The notes under the pieces are model-generated. The model had not been told where the DNA came from, did no database searches, and worked only from the letters and a program-made list of their open reading frames with translations. A stretch of DNA of 47,785 nucleotides. Source: Lachnospiraceae bacterium (GTDB taxonomy: Bacteria > Bacillota > Clostridia > Lachnospirales > Lachnospiraceae). A program made the position numbers and the translations under genes. This document shows, piece by piece, positions 43,609 to 47,785 of this stretch (its first letter is position 1; every line of letters starts with the position of its first letter). Location: the NCBI GenBank assembly GCA_017521605.1, contig JAFXCD010000117.1, forward strand, positions 1 through 47,785. The letters are read 5' to 3'.

Positions 43609-44844
43609 TTAAATAGCATGTATAAATAATCCGCTTCTCAACTTAGGCTCAAACCAAGTAGATTTAGGCGGCATAAGTAAATCTGCATCTGCAACACCAA
43701 ACAATTCATAAATAGATGTAGGATACATAGAAAATGCTATCTGCATATCCTTATGTACACGTCTTTCCAATTCCTTAAGACCTCTGATACCACCCACAAA
43801 GTCAATACGTTTATCTGTTTTAGGGTCTTTTATACCCAGAATAGGATTTAATAGATAGTCCTGTAAAAGGGAAACATCCAGCCCTTTAACAGCATCTGTA
43901 CTCTTAATATCCTTATGGGCAGTCAGGCAATACCATACATCATCCAAATACATGCCAAATTCACCCTTACAGCCGGGTTTATAGCACTCTTTACCAACTT
44001 CCTTAATATCAAAGAATTCTGCTACCTTTTGCATAAATTCTTCTTTTGTATAACCATTTAAATCCTTAACAACACGATTATAATCCATAATACTCAATTC
44101 ATCTGCCGGAAACAGTACGGAAAGGAAATAATTAAATTCCTCTTCACCGGTATAATCAGGCTTCTCTGCCCTTCTCTTAAGTCCAACCTTAACCGCTGAA
44201 GCACAGCGATGATGTCCGTCTGCAATATAGATTTCCTGTATGCCATCAAAAGCATTCTTAATCACTGCTATATCTTCATCAGAAGTGATGACCCATACTC
44301 TATGTGTAATACCATCTTCTGATACAAAATCATAAACCGGATTTTCAGCAATAGTAGCTGCAACTACCTTTTGAATAGTAGCATTCGTACGATAAGCCAA
44401 GAAAATAGGACCGGTCTGAGCACCACAAATATCTACATGATTAATTCTGTCCTGTTCCTTATCTGCTCTTGTATTCTCATGTTTTTTGATAATATTATTC
44501 TGATAATCATCAATAGATGCACATGCCACGATTCCCTTCTGACTACGTCCATCCATTACCTGCTCATATAAATAATAACAGGGCTTTTCCTCCTGAACAA
44601 AGCGACCTTCTTCTATCCATCCCCACAAAAGCTCATGGGCTTTTTCATATACACAAGGGTCATAGGTATCCACGTCACTTGTAAAGGATGTTTCTGCTCT
44701 GTCAATTGCTAAAAAAGAACCGGGATTACTCTTAATTACATCACATGCTTCCTCTCTATTATATACATCGTATGGCAAAGCTGCGATTTCGCTTTCCCTA
44801 CCGGGCGCAGGTCTATATGCGCTAAATGGTTTAATTACTGCCAT
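43609..44844 (-). CDS. DUF1015 family protein
   Basis: About 411 residues, soluble. The start MAVIKPFSAYRPAPGRESEIAALPYDV, IKKHENTRADKEQDRINH, EIYIADGHHRCASAVKVG and FNYFLSVLFPADELSIMDYNRVV are typical of DUF1015 (often called SpoOJ/HipA-like without evidence). The conserved ADGHHR motif suggests a metal or phosphate site. AGGAGG lies before the ATG at 44844; the frame to 44883 is not supported. In many Clostridia this family sits with serC and serA, as here, which hints at a link to serine or 3-phosphoglycerate metabolism; the reaction is unknown. Confidence 0.88.
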   Translation of the reverse strand: MAVIKPFSAYRPAPGRESEIAALPYDVYNREEACDVIKSNPGSFLAIDRAETSFTSDVDTYDPCVYEKAHELLWGWIEEGRFVQEEKPCYYLYEQVMDGRSQKGIVACASIDDYQNNIIKKHENTRADKEQDRINHVDICGAQTGPIFLAYRTNATIQKVVAATIAENPVYDFVSEDGITHRVWVITSDEDIAVIKNAFDGIQEIYIADGHHRCASAVKVGLKRRAEKPDYTGEEEFNYFLSVLFPADELSIMDYNRVVKDLNGYTKEEFMQKVAEFFDIKEVGKECYKPGCKGEFGMYLDDVWYCLTAHKDIKSTDAVKGLDVSLLQDYLLNPILGIKDPKTDKRIDFVGGIRGLKELERRVHKDMQIAFSMYPTSIYELFGVADADLLMPPKSTWFEPKLRSGLFIHAI

Positions 44845-44909
44845 GATTTTTCCTCCTGGGTTTATAAAATATTCTGAATTCAATAACTTTTATATGAATT
44901 GCTTTAATT

Positions 44910-44938
44910 ATTGTATCAAAAAATACTATACATAACAA
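44910..44938 (-). promoter_or_regulatory. Promoter of the DUF1015 gene
   Basis: Minus strand: TTGTTA (44933-44938), 17-base spacer, TACAAT (44910-44915). Confidence 0.75.
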
Positions 44939-44987
44939 GATATCAGTGCTAAAATATTATGAGAATTATGAATTGGAGGTATTCTAA

Positions 44988-45266
44988 ATGACAGAGGAAA
45001 ATCGTAAGATATTAGAACGTATAAATGCCTATTCTGAACAGGTTATGGGTGATATCGACCCACAGAAAGTGCAAGTTTCCCTACAGCTTGAAAAACTTAA
45101 GCCAATCATGCAGGAAATTGCTGACGAAAAAGGCATGAGCCTGGAGGATTTATTTATTTTATATATGGACTTACAAACAGAAGCCAGTGTAAAATCACAA
45201 CAGAAACTGAAGGATACCCTATCCGATATAAATGCGGGCGATGGCATGCCATTATTATTCCGCTAA
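44988..45266 (+). CDS. Small helical protein of unknown function
   Basis: 92 residues, acidic to neutral, probably all helical: KILERINAYSEQVMGDIDPQ, LEKLKPIMQEIADEKGM and LEDLFILYMDLQTEASVKS. There is no signal or membrane segment, and no recognised family. GGAGG lies eight bases before the ATG. It stands alone on the plus strand between the divergent DUF1015 gene and the converging serA gene, and ends in an exceptionally large terminator hairpin. Confidence 0.75.
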   Translation: MTEENRKILERINAYSEQVMGDIDPQKVQVSLQLEKLKPIMQEIADEKGMSLEDLFILYMDLQTEASVKSQQKLKDTLSDINAGDGMPLLFR

Positions 45267-45282
45267 AAGTGATTGGATATAT

Positions 45283-45359
45283 AAAAAGCCCCCTTATTCC
45301 TTATAACCCTATTTGAACACGCTCTCGCCAGGGTATATAAGGAACAAGGGGGGGTTTTT
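45283..45359. terminator. Large bidirectional terminator between the 92-residue gene and serA
   Basis: Arms 45283-45310 and 45330-45359 pair over about 26 positions (AAAAAGCCCCCTT ... AAGGGGGGG TTTTT outer, TTCCTTATA/TATAAGGAA inner), 19-base loop. A and T runs at the two ends make it work both ways. Confidence 0.92.
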
Positions 45360-45369
45360 ATATTAAAAT

Positions 45370-46533
45370 TTATTTTACAACTCTAACACGGAACACACCG
45401 TCAATTGCATTTAACTTCTCAATCATTTCTGCAGTTGCAGGTGCTTCCAGGTCCATCATGGTGTAAGCCACATCGCCTCTTGATTTGTTCATCATATCGG
45501 TAATATTAATTCCCTCATCACCAAAGCAAGCAGTGAACTTAGTAATCATGTTTGCAATATTTTTGTGGAAAATTGCCACACGACCTGCTTGATTACAGAT
45601 ACCCATATCACATGCAGGATAATTTACACTGTTCTTGATATTACCATTCTCCAGATAATCCATCATCTGTTCAACAGCCATTACTGCACAGTTATCTTCT
45701 GATTCTTCGGTACTTGCACCCAAGTGAGGCATTACGATACATCCCGGCTGACCTGCTGTTGTAGGATTAGCAAAATCAGAAATATACTTACGAATCTTTC
45801 CACTCTTTAATCCTTCCAAAACAGCAACTTCATCGGCAAGTAAATCTCTTGAGTAGTTAATAATAACAACACCATCCTTCATCTTATCGATGGCATCCTT
45901 GCTAATAGTATTCTTAGTGCTATCCAAAAGAGGAACATGAACCGTAATATAATCACAATCTGTAAAGATATCATCCACATTAAACACATGCTTAACTGCA
46001 CGACTGATATTCCAAGCTGCATTTACAGACAAATAAGGGTCGTAACCATACACTTCCATACCAAGACCAACTGCAGCATTAGCAACCTGAGCACCAATAG
46101 CCCCCAAACCAATTACACCAAGTTTTTTACCCTTGATTTCTGTTCCTGCAAATTTGCTCTTAGCCTTTTCAGCTGTCTTTGCAATATTTTCATCCGCCTT
46201 ATTTTCTTCAACCCACTTGATACCACCAACAATATCACGAGCTGCAAGTAACATACCTGCAATAACAAGCTCCTTAACACCATTTGCATTAGCTCCGGGT
46301 GTATTAAATACAACAACTCCCTTCTCAGCACACTTATCTAAAGGAATATTGTTAACACCGGCACCGGCTCTTGCCACAGCAAGCAAAGACTCAGGGAGGT
46401 CCATATCATGCATTGCTGCACTTCTTACTAAAATACCGTCAGCTACATTTACATCATCAACAATCTGATAATTATCAGTAAAATTGGCCAAACCAATCTT
46501 AGAAATAGGATTTAAACAATTAATCTGAAACAT
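45370..46533 (-). CDS. serA: D-3-phosphoglycerate dehydrogenase with ACT domain
   Basis: About 387 residues. NAD-binding GKKLGVIGLGAIGAQVANAA, active-site regions VARAGAGVNNIPLDKCAEKG and MPHLGASTEESEDNCA (catalytic His/Glu pair), and a C-terminal ACT domain (NITDMMNKSRGDVAYTMMDLE) that may give serine control. It oxidises 3-phosphoglycerate in the first step of serine synthesis. GGAG is seven bases before the ATG at 46533; the frame to 46554 has no support. It follows serC across a structured 159-base gap. Confidence 0.96.
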   Translation of the reverse strand: MFQINCLNPISKIGLANFTDNYQIVDDVNVADGILVRSAAMHDMDLPESLLAVARAGAGVNNIPLDKCAEKGVVVFNTPGANANGVKELVIAGMLLAARDIVGGIKWVEENKADENIAKTAEKAKSKFAGTEIKGKKLGVIGLGAIGAQVANAAVGLGMEVYGYDPYLSVNAAWNISRAVKHVFNVDDIFTDCDYITVHVPLLDSTKNTISKDAIDKMKDGVVIINYSRDLLADEVAVLEGLKSGKIRKYISDFANPTTAGQPGCIVMPHLGASTEESEDNCAVMAVEQMMDYLENGNIKNSVNYPACDMGICNQAGRVAIFHKNIANMITKFTACFGDEGINITDMMNKSRGDVAYTMMDLEAPATAEMIEKLNAIDGVFRVRVVK

Positions 46534-46555
46534 CACTCTTCTCCTTCTAATCATA

Positions 46556-46696
46556 GTAACAATTCAGGACAAGCTCGAAAATACCTTGCATTTCCTCGCT
46601 GTCTTGATTATTCCAATAGCTTTAGACAAAAACATCCCTTAAACTGCAAGCACTTACGGGATGTTCTCGTCAAAAGCTGCTGTCCTGAATTGTTAC
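46556..46696. repeat. 141-base nested inverted-repeat element between serC and serA
   Basis: Outer arms GTAACAATTCAGGACA (46556-46571) and its perfect complement (46681-46696, including the serC stop codon). Inside is a second helix of 21-nt arms (46618-46638 with 46658-46678; one T-T mismatch and two G-U pairs in the minus-strand RNA) and a third small hairpin (46576-46582 with 46590-46598). In RNA from the minus strand this forms a three-helix junction; the 3' side of the second helix contains GGGATGTTTTTG, which could act as a terminator. No ORF longer than 23 codons is inside. Confidence 0.8.
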
Positions 46697-47775
46697 ACAT
46701 TCTCCTCTTCAAACTTCTTCATAAATTCTACTAATTTTTCAACACCTTCGATAGGCATAGCGTTATATATACTTGCTCTCATACCGCCTACACTTCTGTG
46801 TCCCTTTAAGTTAGTAAAACCTGCTGCAGTAGCTTCTTTTACAAACTTAGCATCCATATCTGCATCACCGGTTACAAAAGGAACATTCATAAGAGAACGA
46901 TCTTCCTTACGAACAGTACCCTTAAACAACTTGCTCTGGTCAAGGAAATCATAAAGGATAGCAGCCTTCTTCTCATTGTATTCCTTCATAGCCTCTAAAC
47001 CGCCCTGCTTCTTTAACCACTTGAATACCTTACCACAAATATAAATACCATATGCCGGAGGAGTATTATACATAGAATCAGCATCTGCATGAGTCTTGTA
47101 CTGAAGCATGGTAGGAGTTCCTTCCAAAACATCCTCGGTAATCAAATCTTCACGAATAATCGCAATAACTACACCTGCAGGTCCGATATTCTTCTGTGCA
47201 CCACCGTAGATGATACCATACTTGGTTACATCCATAGGCTCTGACAAAAAGCAGCTTGACACGTCAGATACTAAAATCTTACCCTTGGTATTCGGTAAAG
47301 TTTTGAACTTAGTACCATAAATGGTATTGTTTTCACAAATATATACATAGTCAGCATCTTCAGAAATCGGAAGATCCGAACAATCCGGTATGTAAGAGAA
47401 ATTATCATCCTCAGATGTTGCAATCTTATTGGCTGTACCAAACTTCTGTGCTTCCTTGTGTGCCTTCTTAGCCCACATGCCGGTTACAATATAATCAGCG
47501 ACCTTGTTCTTCATAAGGTTCATGGGAATCATGGCAAACTGCAAGTGAGCACCGCCCTGCAGGAATAACACTTTATAGTTATCAGGAATATTCAGCAAAT
47601 CTCTTAAATCCGCTTCAGCTTCCTTGATAATTGTTTCATAAGCTTTCGAACGATGGCTCATCTCCATAACCGACATGCCGGTTCCTCTGTAATCCATCAT
47701 TTCTTCTGCAGCTTCTTTTAACACTTCTTCAGGTAAAACTGCGGGACCTGCTGAAAAATTGTACACTCTAGACAC
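46693..47775 (-). CDS. serC: Phosphoserine aminotransferase
   Basis: 360 residues; class V aminotransferase with the start RVYNFSAGPAVLPEEVLKE, LFLQGGAHLQFAMIPMN, GGAQKNIGPAGV (the PLP lysine), and the C-terminal GFTNLKGHRSVGGMRASIYNAMP. It transaminates 3-phosphohydroxypyruvate to phosphoserine, the step after SerA. The start codon is GTG at 47775, with GGAAAG at the very edge of the window, so an upstream start cannot be excluded, but the family N-terminus fits. Promoter lies outside. Confidence 0.96.
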   Translation of the reverse strand: MSRVYNFSAGPAVLPEEVLKEAAEEMMDYRGTGMSVMEMSHRSKAYETIIKEAEADLRDLLNIPDNYKVLFLQGGAHLQFAMIPMNLMKNKVADYIVTGMWAKKAHKEAQKFGTANKIATSEDDNFSYIPDCSDLPISEDADYVYICENNTIYGTKFKTLPNTKGKILVSDVSSCFLSEPMDVTKYGIIYGGAQKNIGPAGVVIAIIREDLITEDVLEGTPTMLQYKTHADADSMYNTPPAYGIYICGKVFKWLKKQGGLEAMKEYNEKKAAILYDFLDQSKLFKGTVRKEDRSLMNVPFVTGDADMDAKFVKEATAAGFTNLKGHRSVGGMRASIYNAMPIEGVEKLVEFMKKFEEENV

Positions 47776-47785
47776 AATTCTTTCC

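Noticed and set aside
46593-46664. 23-codon frame inside the serC-serA element as a leader peptide
   Set aside because: AAGGG touches the ATG with no spacing, and the peptide shows no serine-rich attenuator signature.

Overview
The window reads as a stretch of chromosome from a low-GC, spore-forming-lineage member of the Clostridia, most likely a Lachnospiraceae. The DNA is visibly AT-rich, most genes carry strong AGGAGG-type ribosome binding sites, ribosomal protein L28 is the zinc-finger form, and the sporulation gene gerW, a GGGtGRT-family protein, DUF1015 next to the serine genes and a short clostridial-type MetH are all present. Family names are from recognition of motifs; no database was searched. 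No phage, transposase, CRISPR array or rRNA operon was seen. No stretch over 300 bases lacks a gene; the longest gaps (28894-29152 and about 150-170 bases elsewhere) hold promoters, terminators or hairpins.

Layout. 1-2725: rpmB (plus strand) faces a minus-strand cluster of an unknown protein, a YtfI-like DUF2953 protein, GerW, an uncalled 50-residue membrane protein and a J-domain protein. 2834-10553: a NUDIX hydrolase and a cell-wall/DNA-repair run, ruvA-ruvB-zapA-U32 peptidase-FtsW/RodA/SpoVE-PBP. 10677-12651: a MATE exporter and an unknown protein. 12721-15556: leuCD divergent from a LysR-type regulator. 15560-18667: an ArsR/SdpR-like repressor, SdpI-like membrane protein, NatAB-type ABC exporter and a possible 57-residue membrane peptide, with two identical-half-site operators around the promoter. 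18812-25114: metH and ilvB-ilvN-ilvN-ilvC with two tandem regulatory subunits. 25305-28893: a lipoprotein, a small membrane protein, the GGGtGRT/NifU-like pair and a left-handed beta-helix protein. 29153-34434: a repeat-rich lipoprotein, topoisomerase III and a GGDEF(degenerate)-EAL protein. 34503-38876: asd, argH and an orphan nitrate/sulfonate/taurine-type ABC importer. 39016-43484: intracellular GH43 enzyme, tRNA-Thr(CGU), MscS channel and glycogen branching enzyme. 43609-47775: DUF1015 protein, a small unknown protein, serA and serC, with an elaborate inverted-repeat element between serC and serA.

The main theme is amino-acid biosynthesis: branched-chain (ilvBNNC, leuCD), aspartate family (asd, metH), arginine (argH) and serine (serC, serA). 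The envelope theme (FtsW/PBP, ZapA, MscS, lipoproteins, SdpI/NatAB) is second. The least explained items are the GGGtGRT/NifU-like gene pair, the serC-serA structured element, the SdpR-like operator pair with its small-protein-containing exporter operon, and the duplicated-domain lipoprotein.
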